17,594 nucleotides of DNA, from assembly GCA_937911445.1 (NCBI GenBank), contig CALDQY010000163.1:1-17594 (forward strand), in the 5' to 3' direction. Of this stretch, positions 1-7,155 are shown one piece after another. This stretch comes from an uncultured Rhodobiaceae bacterium. GTDB taxonomy: Archaea; Thermoplasmatota; Poseidoniia; Poseidoniales; Poseidoniaceae. How positions within the stretch are numbered: the first letter of the stretch is position 1; every line of letters starts with the position of its first letter. Made by a program: the position numbers and the translations under genes. The notes under the pieces are model-generated. The model saw only the letters and a list, made by a program, of their open reading frames with translations. It had not been told where the DNA came from and did no database searches.

Positions 1-1
1 C

Positions 2-151
2 GCTGCTGGAAACATCCAATTTGGCTACGTCAATGCCGCTGCGGCTGCGGCAACATGGCTCATGGGGCAGCTGAGAAATCAGCCACCTCTCCGAGAACGA
101 ATGTCGAGCATTATGTTTGGTGAACTCAAATTCCCTGAGGTGAAAGCATGA
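2..151 (+). CDS. 3' end of an unidentified gene upstream of the JAMM protein (partial)
   Basis: Only the last 49 codons are visible; the reading frame enters from the left edge and stops with TGA at 149-151. The end of the protein contains an alanine-rich helix-like segment (G-Y-V-N-A-A-A-A-A-T-W-L-M) followed by a basic/proline stretch and a short end F-P-E-V-K-A. The stop overlaps the ATG of the JAMM gene (ATGA), so the two are probably translated from one message. The frame is too short to identify. ThiF/E1-like enzymes often sit next to JAMM proteases in prokaryotes and end in an alanine-rich helix, so that is one possible identity, but this is a guess from context. Confidence 0.6.
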   Translation, partial: AAGNIQFGYVNAAAAAATWLMGQLRNQPPLRERMSSIMFGELKFPEVKA

Positions 152-690
152 TTCCAGTGATGAATCTTGAATCCATAGGTGTTACCTATGAGCAGTGGAT
201 GAGAGCCTGCATTCAGGCAGAAGCACAAGCGGTTGAATCCGATGATGTCCTTGATGTACAACGAAATGCTGCTGAGCATGAAAGATGGGATCTGGTATAC
301 AACCTTTCGCTTATTGCAGGGCTTGAGACCTCGGTCCTCATCGATGCCAACGGCCAAATTCAGATTGATTGGGGTTCCCCTGGTCGAGTTCCTCTACGCC
401 CGCCTGTGGGAATGATGGCTCCATTCAGGGTCTGGGTTCACACCCACCCAGGTTTCCACGCATACTGGAGCGGCACCGATAAAAACAGCCTTGCGATTGC
501 TCAAGGGATTCTTTCCTCTGCTCTTGTTCTTGGAGCCCCAGGCATCAAGCAGAGTCGGAACCTCGGTCCCGATAACGGTCATTCAATCGGTCTTGAGGGG
601 CCGCTTCAACACTGGACTGAGGAAGACATCACGCCATGGGACCGTTGGTATGCAGAGCATCAAGAAACACCAATCGAGGTGATGGTTTGA
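148..690 (+). CDS. JAMM/MPN-domain (JAB) metalloprotease-like protein
   Basis: A 180-aa protein with a complete JAMM zinc signature: H98-T-H100, then S108 and D111, in the pattern HxH-x7-S-x2-D. In the family the two His and the Asp hold a zinc ion, and the enzyme cleaves isopeptide or peptide bonds next to ubiquitin-like modifiers or processes sulfur-carrier proteins. The catalytic glutamate normally lies in an upstream strand; E60, E43 or E30 could fill that place and I cannot choose between them. The protein has no signal peptide or membrane helix, so it is probably cytosolic. Its ATG overlaps the stop of the upstream gene and its TGA overlaps the TTG start of the next gene, so it is the middle gene of a tight operon. 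The family call is good; the substrate is unknown. Confidence 0.8.
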   Translation: MIPVMNLESIGVTYEQWMRACIQAEAQAVESDDVLDVQRNAAEHERWDLVYNLSLIAGLETSVLIDANGQIQIDWGSPGRVPLRPPVGMMAPFRVWVHTHPGFHAYWSGTDKNSLAIAQGILSSALVLGAPGIKQSRNLGPDNGHSIGLEGPLQHWTEEDITPWDRWYAEHQETPIEVMV

Positions 691-929
691 CATCCAACGT
701 TCGTTCACCCCGAGATGACGAGGAGGAACTCAAGGCCCACATCGCCATCCTTCGCGGTCAATCCAAATCACTGAAGGAAGTTCTGACTGAGATGATGGAT
801 GAGGAACCATCTGACGACCTTGTCCAAGCAGTAGAGAATCGTATTCTACTCGCCCAAGAACGGGATGAAGCAATCAATCTTGAGAAGATCATTGAATCCA
901 TTCAGAAGATGCAATCCTGTTGGGTTTAG
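687..929 (+). CDS. Small acidic helical protein of unknown function (TTG start)
   Basis: An 80-aa protein if translation begins at the TTG at 687-689, which overlaps the TGA of the JAMM gene (TTGA). An ATG at 636 is in frame but would place 51 bases inside the JAMM gene and add a residue run that looks like out-of-frame noise, so the TTG is preferred. The sequence is rich in Glu, Asp, Lys and Leu with heptad-like spacing (residues about 10-75), suggesting an alpha-helical hairpin or short coiled coil. It ends C-W-V, without the Gly-Gly expected of a ubiquitin-like modifier. It could be a partner or adaptor of the JAMM protein. I do not recognise a family. Its last four bases overlap the stop of the convergent fusion gene. 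Confidence 0.6.
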   Translation: MTSNVRSPRDDEEELKAHIAILRGQSKSLKEVLTEMMDEEPSDDLVQAVENRILLAQERDEAINLEKIIESIQKMQSCWV

Positions 930-3028
930 GCATTCTTGTACGTCGCTCTTCGACCTTCAATCAAAGCACTGAGACCTTCAAGAGCGTCCTCGGTTGAGAA
1001 GATTCGATCCAAACCTTGTAACTCGAGTTGCAGACCTTCATCGAGTGACATCGATGCGGTTGCATCGATTCGTTCACTGGCCATAGCCAGTCCAATTGGA
1101 GCCGTGAATTTGAGCGACTTGAGTTGGCGGGCAACGGTCTTGTCTTCAGCATCAAAGCCATCTGGGCAACTTCCTGCAAGCAAAGCAGCCATGTTGCCAT
1201 CCGAGAAGAATTTCTTAGCAAACTTGACCACAGGACTGTTTTCATTCATTGGTTTACCAGGATACTTGTTGTCTGGTTTGCCGGATGCATGGATGTCCTT
1301 GATGCAATTTGGAACATCGTTGATGTCAACGAGATGTGTAACAAGGCCAAGATCGCTCGCAGTTTCAGCATTCATGAAGTTTCCAGCAAGAACAGCCCAT
1401 CGACCGAGTTCTCGTCCTGCGATACGTGCAGGTCGCTGAGTTCCTCCGAGCGCAGGGTAAATCCCAATGCTTGTCTCTGGGAACCGGAATTGGGTTCTGC
1501 GTGTACCAATACGATAGTCACAAGCGAGAGCGAGTTCAAGCCCTCCTCCAAGGGCAAGCCCAGTCGTCAGTGCAATCGTTGTCTTTGTTGAATCTTCAAG
1601 GGCTGCAAGAAGGATGTGACCGTTCTCCGTGAATGTTTCAATGTCTGGAATATCATCGGAACGGATCTTATCGACAAAGAACTTGACATCAGCGCCTGCT
1701 ACGAAGGCCTTACCTGCTCCATCTAAAACAATGGTTGTGACGTTGCTGTCTGCATTGGCGGCTTGCACAGCCTCGGTGAGTTGAGCGATGACGACCTCAT
1801 TCAATGCATTCATGGCTTCTGGACGGTTGATGGTGATGGTTGCAATGCCGTCCTCAACGGATGAATCAACGTAAGAGAAATCCCAATTCGTTGAAGCGTC
1901 GGACTGATTCTTGAAGAAAGCAGGAAGCGTCCATGCTTCACCTGCAATCGCTTGGTACGATTGTGCCATTCGGTAGGCTTCTGCAACACCAATTCGATTC
2001 ATCATTTCGAATGGACCTCGAGCCCATCGAAGACCAACCTTCGCTCCTCTGTCAACGTCTTCCATCGAGCAGATGTCTTCCTCAACAATCTGTGCTGCGA
2101 CACCAAAGACAACACCAAGGAGGCGTTCAGAGACGGTTGTGTATTGGTCTTGCGTGTACTCAGACTCATCTTCAATTGGCCACATAGCATTCTCTGCTAC
2201 AAGATCCCGAAGGTTCTGAGCACCGTTGTATCGAGATGTGTTGAGTTGCTCAGCAAGATAATCGGTCGAGTGTAGTGCAATTGGAGGGCCTGTGAGATTC
2301 ATCAAGCCAAATGGTCCGAGTCCAATCCGGAATGCCTTGCACGAGATCGCATCGATTTGTGCAGCAGTTGCGATGCCTTCCTCGAGGAGAAGACATGCCT
2401 CATTGAGCCATGGAACGAAGAAGCGGTTGACGACAAAACCGGGCCTGTCTTTGCAAACGATGACGACTTTGCCAAGTGTTCGACAATACTGAACGGTTCG
2501 CTCCAAGGTATCTTTCGAGGTTGTCTCTGCTGGAATAACCTCGATCAAACGGTTCTTGGCAGGATGATAGAAGAAGTGCAACCCAACAAATCGATCTGGA
2601 CGACCGGTTGCTTCAGCAAGAGCGTTCACAGACAACGAAGAGGTGTTTGAAGCGAGGATCGTTCCTTCATTACAGGCTTCATCCAGTGCAGTGAAAACCG
2701 CTGTTTTGATGTCAAAATCTTCGAAGACTGCCTCGATAACAAGGTCCGTATCCGCAGCTGTGTTTTCGGTTCCTACAACATCTGTAATTCGTCCAAGTGT
2801 GCCGTTCACTTCGTCCTGAGAGAAGATGCGACGTTCGATGGCTTCCTGCAAGAAATTCTCAATGATTGAACGGCCACGTGCAACATATTGTGCCTCTCTA
2901 TCGACCATTTGCACATTGAATCCTTCCTGTGCACTTTTCTGCGCAATACCTGAACCCATGTTTCCTGCACCGATAATTGCCACGTTCTCGACAGCCTTCA
3001 TGTCTCCAACGACTGGCAAACCGTTCAT
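926..3028 (-). CDS. Bifunctional 3-hydroxyacyl-CoA dehydrogenase / enoyl-CoA hydratase
   Basis: A 700-aa fusion that should hydrate enoyl-CoA and oxidise the (S)-3-hydroxyacyl-CoA with NAD, as in beta-oxidation or in reverse. The N-terminal part (about 12-200) is the NAD-binding domain with G20-x-G22-x-x-G25, the N-T-S-S-L segment near 128 and catalytic-type H151 in G-L-H-F-F, followed by E163. Two HAD C-terminal domains occupy about 195-290 and 300-375. The crotonase domain (about 388-560) has the oxyanion segments A-G-A-D near 445 and G-G-G-L-E, and both catalytic glutamates, E498 and E518. The domain order is dehydrogenase first, opposite to bacterial FadB and like archaeal crotonyl-CoA hydratase/3-hydroxybutyryl-CoA dehydrogenases. 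The start could instead be M10 (3001), which looks more like the usual beginning of the family. It is divergent from an HxlR regulator. Chain-length preference cannot be told. Confidence 0.93.
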   Translation of the reverse strand: MNGLPVVGDMKAVENVAIIGAGNMGSGIAQKSAQEGFNVQMVDREAQYVARGRSIIENFLQEAIERRIFSQDEVNGTLGRITDVVGTENTAADTDLVIEAVFEDFDIKTAVFTALDEACNEGTILASNTSSLSVNALAEATGRPDRFVGLHFFYHPAKNRLIEVIPAETTSKDTLERTVQYCRTLGKVVIVCKDRPGFVVNRFFVPWLNEACLLLEEGIATAAQIDAISCKAFRIGLGPFGLMNLTGPPIALHSTDYLAEQLNTSRYNGAQNLRDLVAENAMWPIEDESEYTQDQYTTVSERLLGVVFGVAAQIVEEDICSMEDVDRGAKVGLRWARGPFEMMNRIGVAEAYRMAQSYQAIAGEAWTLPAFFKNQSDASTNWDFSYVDSSVEDGIATITINRPEAMNALNEVVIAQLTEAVQAANADSNVTTIVLDGAGKAFVAGADVKFFVDKIRSDDIPDIETFTENGHILLAALEDSTKTTIALTTGLALGGGLELALACDYRIGTRRTQFRFPETSIGIYPALGGTQRPARIAGRELGRWAVLAGNFMNAETASDLGLVTHLVDINDVPNCIKDIHASGKPDNKYPGKPMNENSPVVKFAKKFFSDGNMAALLAGSCPDGFDAEDKTVARQLKSLKFTAPIGLAMASERIDATASMSLDEGLQLELQGLDRIFSTEDALEGLSALIEGRRATYKNA

Positions 3029-3101
3029 GAATCATACGCTCTTGCGTTTTGTCGAAGTGGTGTTGAAAAGAAATCAAGTATGTGAAAACAATCCGCTTAT
3101 C
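3029..3101. promoter_or_regulatory. Divergent intergenic region between the fusion gene and the HxlR regulator
   Basis: This 73-base AT-rich gap must hold the promoters of both divergent genes, and the HxlR-type regulator probably binds here to control itself and the fatty-acyl-CoA gene. No clear TATA box or inverted repeat could be picked out by eye, so the assignment rests on position only. Confidence 0.35.
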
Positions 3102-3557
3102 ATGCCTGAACCACCAATGGTCTTACCGACCACTGAACTCAAGATTGTTAGTGATAAAATTAGCGAGACGATTCAGATTGGTGGGTCCGTCCGGTCTTTG
3201 CTCGAGGACCATTCTGGACAGGGTCGCTTTGACCTCAATTGGGAAGTTGATGCTGCTGTTGAAGCGCTGAATGTCTTTGGTTCACGTTGGACCATCGAGA
3301 TTCTCTCGACGCTCTACATTGCAGGCGATCGCCGATTCAATGAGATGAAGCATCTTCTCAAAGGAATTTCATCACGAACACTCTCTGACAAGCTTCGCTA
3401 TCTTGCTGATGAAGGATTGGTTGAGCGAATCGTGACCGATGGACCCCCTGTTCGCGTCACGTACAGACTCTCCAGTCACGGTTTGACCTGCGGTAGGCTA
3501 CTCTCTCCCCTCGTCGCCTTCATGAAAATCCATCAAGGTTCAATCGTCAGTGGATAG
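3102..3557 (+). CDS. HxlR-family winged-helix transcriptional regulator
   Basis: A 151-aa DNA-binding protein. Residues about 48-125 match the HxlR winged helix: V-E-A-L-N-V-F-G-S-R-W-T near 53-64, then R-R-F-N-E-M near 77, G-I-S-S-R-T-L-S near 88 (recognition helix), L-A-D-E-G-L-V-E-R and a wing that ends in Y-R-L. The cysteine that many HxlR proteins carry just before this domain, used in some for redox or aldehyde sensing, is absent; the only cysteine is C130. An N-terminal extension of about 45 residues is unlike the short lead of most members. The frame is open back to 2826, but those codons lie antisense within the fusion gene, so the start is placed at ATG 3102 (or 3117). Probable target: the divergent fusion gene. 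Confidence 0.85.
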   Translation: MPEPPMVLPTTELKIVSDKISETIQIGGSVRSLLEDHSGQGRFDLNWEVDAAVEALNVFGSRWTIEILSTLYIAGDRRFNEMKHLLKGISSRTLSDKLRYLADEGLVERIVTDGPPVRVTYRLSSHGLTCGRLLSPLVAFMKIHQGSIVSG

Positions 3558-3604
3558 ATGCATCAATACGATGAGTTAAGATACAAAGAGGTCATCCTCA
3601 ACGT

Positions 3605-4273
3605 ATGGCTCTTCTTGCTCAGTGGGTCCGTCAGCGTCCTTGGCTCGCTGCAGGCATCGCTGGTGCTGCTGGAGGTATCGCAGGGATTGCTCACGGCATT
3701 GCAGCCATGACATCAACCGCTTCAGCGCTCGCTTTTGGTGGTATTTCGACCAAGCGTCAGTCAAGTGAACATCCGTTCCGGACGCGCGTTCTACGAACCC
3801 TTGAGCGCCATCCTGGACTCTGTTATCGCGAATTGCAGCATGAGCTCAGTGCTGCCAACGGTACACTTCGTCACCACTTGGACGTGATGCACAATCAAGG
3901 CAGCATTACCGTCATGCCAGTCAACGGACGGACCTGTTACTTCGCAGGTGGTCCTTCTCAAGTCGAACTTCTTCAGTCAGTCTCAACCGATCACCAAAAG
4001 ATGGCATCAAGTCTGCCGATTGGGCTGTCAGCGGTTCAACGTCAAGTGATTGATGACATCCTCGAAGAAGGCGTTCCTCGTTCACAAGCCGAGCTAGCAC
4101 GACGTATTGGCCGATCCCGAGCGAGCGTTCACTCTGCTGTCAAAGTCTTGCGTCGCCGAGGCGTCCTGCGATTGGATGTGCTCAATCTCGCATCGCACAT
4201 CAAAATCGATACCTTCCGTCGTTCCGATCGTTTGACGTACCAATGGGACGACGGGCGCCGCGCACAGGCTTAA
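3605..4273 (+). CDS. Membrane-anchored protein with two winged-helix domains
   Basis: A 222-aa protein. Residues about 13-46 form a Gly/Ala-rich hydrophobic segment (one helix or a tight hairpin), with W-V-R-Q-R-P in front, so the protein is probably tethered to the membrane. Two winged-helix DNA-binding domains follow: about 55-115 (helix around Y-R-E-L, recognition helix N-G-T-L-R-H-H-L) and about 141-195 (S-Q-A-E-L-A-R-R-I, then S-R-A-S-V-H-S-A-V-K). This layout matches archaeal predicted regulators with paired HTH domains; no ligand domain is seen. A G-A-G-G-T core at 3588-3592 upstream of the ATG is a possible ribosome site at somewhat long spacing. It is 47 bases after the HxlR gene and on the same strand. 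The regulatory target is unknown. Confidence 0.75.
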   Translation: MALLAQWVRQRPWLAAGIAGAAGGIAGIAHGIAAMTSTASALAFGGISTKRQSSEHPFRTRVLRTLERHPGLCYRELQHELSAANGTLRHHLDVMHNQGSITVMPVNGRTCYFAGGPSQVELLQSVSTDHQKMASSLPIGLSAVQRQVIDDILEEGVPRSQAELARRIGRSRASVHSAVKVLRRRGVLRLDVLNLASHIKIDTFRRSDRLTYQWDDGRRAQA

Positions 4274-4337
4274 TTTTCGCTTTCTGAAAAGCAATTGTTG
4301 CAGAGCCTTCAAAGACCATCGCCATGCGTCATTCGTT

Positions 4338-5450
4338 ATGCTCAATGTCAAGTTGGAAGAACTTCCGATGCCAACGTCCGATCGTTCAATCGATCGATTG
4401 ATAGGATGGTTCGTTGAGTCGTTTTGCTTTGTTCGAAGAAAGGGGGATGCAACCGCTGACTATGGGTCCGCATCACCGATTCATCGCATGCTGCGTGATC
4501 ATTTCTTCGCACAACCAACCACCTCTTGGGATGCTCAATCGCTTTCTGATGAACTTGCCATGACACCTGCAGCATTGAATCATCACTTGGCTCGACTAAG
4601 CCAATCTGGGTTGCTCTCGTATACCAACGAAGGCAAGGGCTGGAGAACATACATTCTCAGAGGAGGGGGTTTGTCGCAAGCGTTGGAGTTGTGTTTCGCT
4701 CAATACAGATTGATTCTTGGACAAAAAATGGACCTTCTTCAAACAGACTGGAGCCGCGAAGGCATAGCTTTGGACAACGAACTTTCCGAAGAGTCCCCAC
4801 TCCCACTCAACATGAGCATCATCGACTATCGCTCGTCACAAGAAGGGGCTTCGAATCTTACACAATGGATGGCTGATTTTGGCCTACTCGGAGATCGTCC
4901 AGGAAATGAGATTCTAGCAGAATCAATCTCTGAACAATTGTTCCAACTCCTCCTGCGCACAGGTACACCCATCTCACTCGATGATGCTCATGAGCAATTT
5001 GGAGGACAGAAGGCTCGCCTCGGTCGCATTTTGGAGCGATTCCGTGCTTGTGGATTGGTCGAACGTATCCCGCGTACAGATCGTCTTGCAACGGCCCTTT
5101 GGTCTGCGATGGTGACTCAACATCAACGACGTGGCGAGGATTGGTTGCTCAAGAAAGGAGGATTCATGCGTTTGATTCCTGAAAAAAATCATCCTTCGTT
5201 GCTCCAACCTTTGAACAAAGGTGCCCTGACGATCGAACTTGTGCAAGAAGCCATGCAAAACATTGACGCATCCGATCAAATGTTGCTTCTCAATTTACTT
5301 GGAGGACGTTTGCCTCTCGGGTATCGGTTGATTGGTGCAACCATCGAAGATTCCAAAGCGAACATGACAGCACGACTCGATCGTTTGTTAAGACGAATAC
5401 GTCGGGTTGGCACGATGATTGAAGAGGTCATGACGACGGGCGATGCATGA
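4338..5450 (+). CDS. Multi-winged-helix protein, probable transcriptional regulator
   Basis: A 370-aa protein with no membrane segment. A clear ArsR/MarR-like winged helix lies at about 47-108, with recognition helix T-P-A-A-L-N-H-H-L-A-R-L near 76-87 and a basic wing. A second HTH-like unit lies at about 195-250 (L-F-Q-L-L-L-R-T-G-T, then K-A-R-L-G-R-I-L-E-R-F). A third helical unit near 305-365 may be another. The first 30 residues and the stretch 120-190 are not recognised. ATG 4338 is taken as the start; M11 at 4368 is an alternative. The end overlaps the start of the dihydrouridine synthase gene (ATGATGA), so the two are likely co-translated, although their functional link is unclear. 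It may be an activator or repressor of this cluster. Confidence 0.65.
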   Translation: MLNVKLEELPMPTSDRSIDRLIGWFVESFCFVRRKGDATADYGSASPIHRMLRDHFFAQPTTSWDAQSLSDELAMTPAALNHHLARLSQSGLLSYTNEGKGWRTYILRGGGLSQALELCFAQYRLILGQKMDLLQTDWSREGIALDNELSEESPLPLNMSIIDYRSSQEGASNLTQWMADFGLLGDRPGNEILAESISEQLFQLLLRTGTPISLDDAHEQFGGQKARLGRILERFRACGLVERIPRTDRLATALWSAMVTQHQRRGEDWLLKKGGFMRLIPEKNHPSLLQPLNKGALTIELVQEAMQNIDASDQMLLLNLLGGRLPLGYRLIGATIEDSKANMTARLDRLLRRIRRVGTMIEEVMTTGDA

Positions 5451-6484
5451 TGAAGACGCCTGGCTTCGACACCTATGAACCATGGTCGGGTGAACAGCGG
5501 CCGCTCTATCTCGCTCCGATGGCAGGTGTTTCTGATCTTCCCTACCGCCTGCTTGCAAAGGAATGTGGCGCAGACATTACGATCACAGAATTTACGAACA
5601 GTACGGCACTTAGTCGAGAAGCAACTGCGTCGTGGCGAAAAATGGAATCCGACCCAAGAGAACAGCCGTTCATTCCTCAAATCTTTGGAGGTGAAATGGA
5701 TGACATGGTCACAGCTGCGACCATGCTCGAAGATTCTGCTGATGTGATTGACTTGAATTTCGGCTGCCCTGCTCCGAAAGTGACCAACATTTGTGCTGGA
5801 GCAGCCTTGATGGGAGAGCCTCAAAAACTGGTTTCGATGGTTGAGAACATTGTCGATGCTGTCAACGTACCAGTCACAGCAAAGATGCGTTTGGGCACTG
5901 GCCAAGGTCCAAACAATGCTGTCAACATCTGTCAATCCCTCGAAAAAGTCGGAGCACAACGTCTGTGCATCCATGGAAGAACATTGCGACAACGATACTC
6001 CGGTATCGCCGATTGGGAGACCATCCAGGCGGCTGTCAATGCTGTCGATGTCCCAGTTGTTGCAAATGGGGACATTACCGATGCGGAGAGCGCGCAGCGT
6101 TGCTTGGAATTGACCAATGCCTCAGGACTGATGATCGGCCGTGCAGCCATCGGTCGCCCTGATGTCTTCGCCCAGATCAAGGTCGGACTTGGCTGGATGG
6201 ATGAAGCAGAATTACCTTGGGTACAGGAACATCAAGACGAGTGGGATGAGATGTCGGAGACATCGAAGGCATTCGCTTCACGTCGATGGTGTTGGGATCG
6301 ATATGTGGCACTCTGCAGAGAGACAACAGGTCTTGCAAAACAAACGATGCAACGTCATGCGATTGCTTTCTCAAAGGGGTTGCCTGGAGCGAAATCGGTT
6401 CGAAGCCTGATGCATGAATTATCCGATGTGAACGAATCCGCACAAGCGATTTCAGAATTCCTGAAGCCAATCTCAGAAGGTTGA
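5447..6484 (+). CDS. dus: tRNA-dihydrouridine synthase
   Basis: A 345-aa flavoenzyme that reduces uridine to dihydrouridine in the tRNA elbow, using FMN and NAD(P)H. It shows the family's TIM-barrel landmarks in order: L-A-P-M-A-G-V-S-D at 22-30, E48 and F-T-N-S, Q-I-F-G-G near 78, the D-L-N-F-G-C-P motif with conserved C107, a G-A-A-L turn near 118, K146 in K-M-R-L-G, H176 in I-H-G-R-T, N207-G-D, and G231-R at the phosphate site. Length is typical. Two adjacent ATG codons (5447, 5450) are possible starts, both touching the stop of the upstream regulator. The 3' end overlaps the convergent uS2 gene by 12 bases. The C-terminal ~90 residues are the usual helical tRNA-binding domain. Confidence 0.93.
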   Translation: MMKTPGFDTYEPWSGEQRPLYLAPMAGVSDLPYRLLAKECGADITITEFTNSTALSREATASWRKMESDPREQPFIPQIFGGEMDDMVTAATMLEDSADVIDLNFGCPAPKVTNICAGAALMGEPQKLVSMVENIVDAVNVPVTAKMRLGTGQGPNNAVNICQSLEKVGAQRLCIHGRTLRQRYSGIADWETIQAAVNAVDVPVVANGDITDAESAQRCLELTNASGLMIGRAAIGRPDVFAQIKVGLGWMDEAELPWVQEHQDEWDEMSETSKAFASRRWCWDRYVALCRETTGLAKQTMQRHAIAFSKGLPGAKSVRSLMHELSDVNESAQAISEFLKPISEG

Positions 6485-7081
6485 CTTCCAATCTTCGAGA
6501 TCGTTGGCTTCAGCCCATGCCTCGTCGGTGGTTTGTCCACGCAACTTGAGAACTTCTCGGGAGAGGAGCCAGTAGACGAGAGCGAGCGAGTGTCGGCTCT
6601 TGTTGTTTGCAGGAAGGGCAACATCGACGTTTCGCAACTTGTTGTTCGCATCAACAAGTCCAACGATTGGGAGACCAGTGTTGACAGCTTCGCGAAGTGA
6701 TTGTTGGTCCGATGCTGGGTCGGTAACGAAAAGGATGTCCGGTTCCTTGTAGGAACGGAGTGCTGGGTTGGTGAGGCTTCCTGGAATGAAACGACCAACT
6801 GCGGAGTTTGCTCCAATGGCTTCTGCGAACATTCGAGCAGGTCGCTGTCCATACTGTCGAGCAGAGACAACCATGATTTGCGAGGGATCGTATTGGTTCA
6901 AGAACGAAGCAATGATTCGAATTCGGTTGTCGGTTTGGTTGAGGTTGAGAAGGTAAAGACCGTCGGAGTTAACGGTGTCGATGAAACGGCTCATATCAGC
7001 ACTCTTTTGCTTTGTTCCGATGTTTACACCGGATTCTTCGTAGAGTTCAAGTGGAATCAGGAGCCCTGTTTCTTCAGACAT
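6473..7081 (-). CDS. rps2: 30S ribosomal protein S2 (uS2), archaeal type
   Basis: A 202-aa protein of the small ribosomal subunit head/neck region. It contains the archaeal/eukaryotic-type S2 landmarks: S-G-V-N-I-G-T-K-Q near 18-26, the M-S-R-F-I segment, G-L-Y-L-L-N-L, the S-A-R-Q-Y-G-Q-R-P motif, G-R-F-I-P-G-S-L-T-N-P, E-P-D-I-L-F-V-T-D-P, and G-L-P-I-V-G-L-V-D followed by D-V-A-L-P-A-N-N-K-S. Length is normal for archaea. In many archaea this gene lies with eno, rpoK, rpoN, rps9 and rpl13; here it is alone, between dus (convergent, 12-base overlap) and a divergent nuclease gene 74 bases away. Confidence 0.95.
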   Translation of the reverse strand: MSEETGLLIPLELYEESGVNIGTKQKSADMSRFIDTVNSDGLYLLNLNQTDNRIRIIASFLNQYDPSQIMVVSARQYGQRPARMFAEAIGANSAVGRFIPGSLTNPALRSYKEPDILFVTDPASDQQSLREAVNTGLPIVGLVDANNKLRNVDVALPANNKSRHSLALVYWLLSREVLKLRGQTTDEAWAEANDLEDWKSTF

Positions 7082-7155
7082 AGTAGTGCCTCAGCAAGCA
7101 ACCGACCTGAACCCTCTTCTTAACCGCTTCGCATCATCTCCAAACTACGTTTTTG

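Noticed and set aside
936..1439. A 167-codon open frame on the plus strand inside the HAD/hydratase gene
   Set aside because: It is antisense to a strongly supported enzyme with intact catalytic motifs, and its translation is Ser/Arg-rich with no recognisable domain.
2826..3101. N-terminal extension of the HxlR regulator to an upstream ATG
   Set aside because: Those codons are antisense to the start of the fusion gene, and the residues have no regulator-like features; ATG 3102 leaves a normal divergent promoter gap.
4279..4292. G-C-T-T-T / A-A-A-G-C inverted repeat after the double-HTH gene, as a terminator
   Set aside because: The stem is five bases with a four-base loop and no following T-run; this is too weak to call.
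5276..5992. A 238-codon open frame on the minus strand over the regulator/dus junction
   Set aside because: It is antisense to the dus TIM-barrel motifs and has high Cys/His/Ser content typical of a shadow frame.
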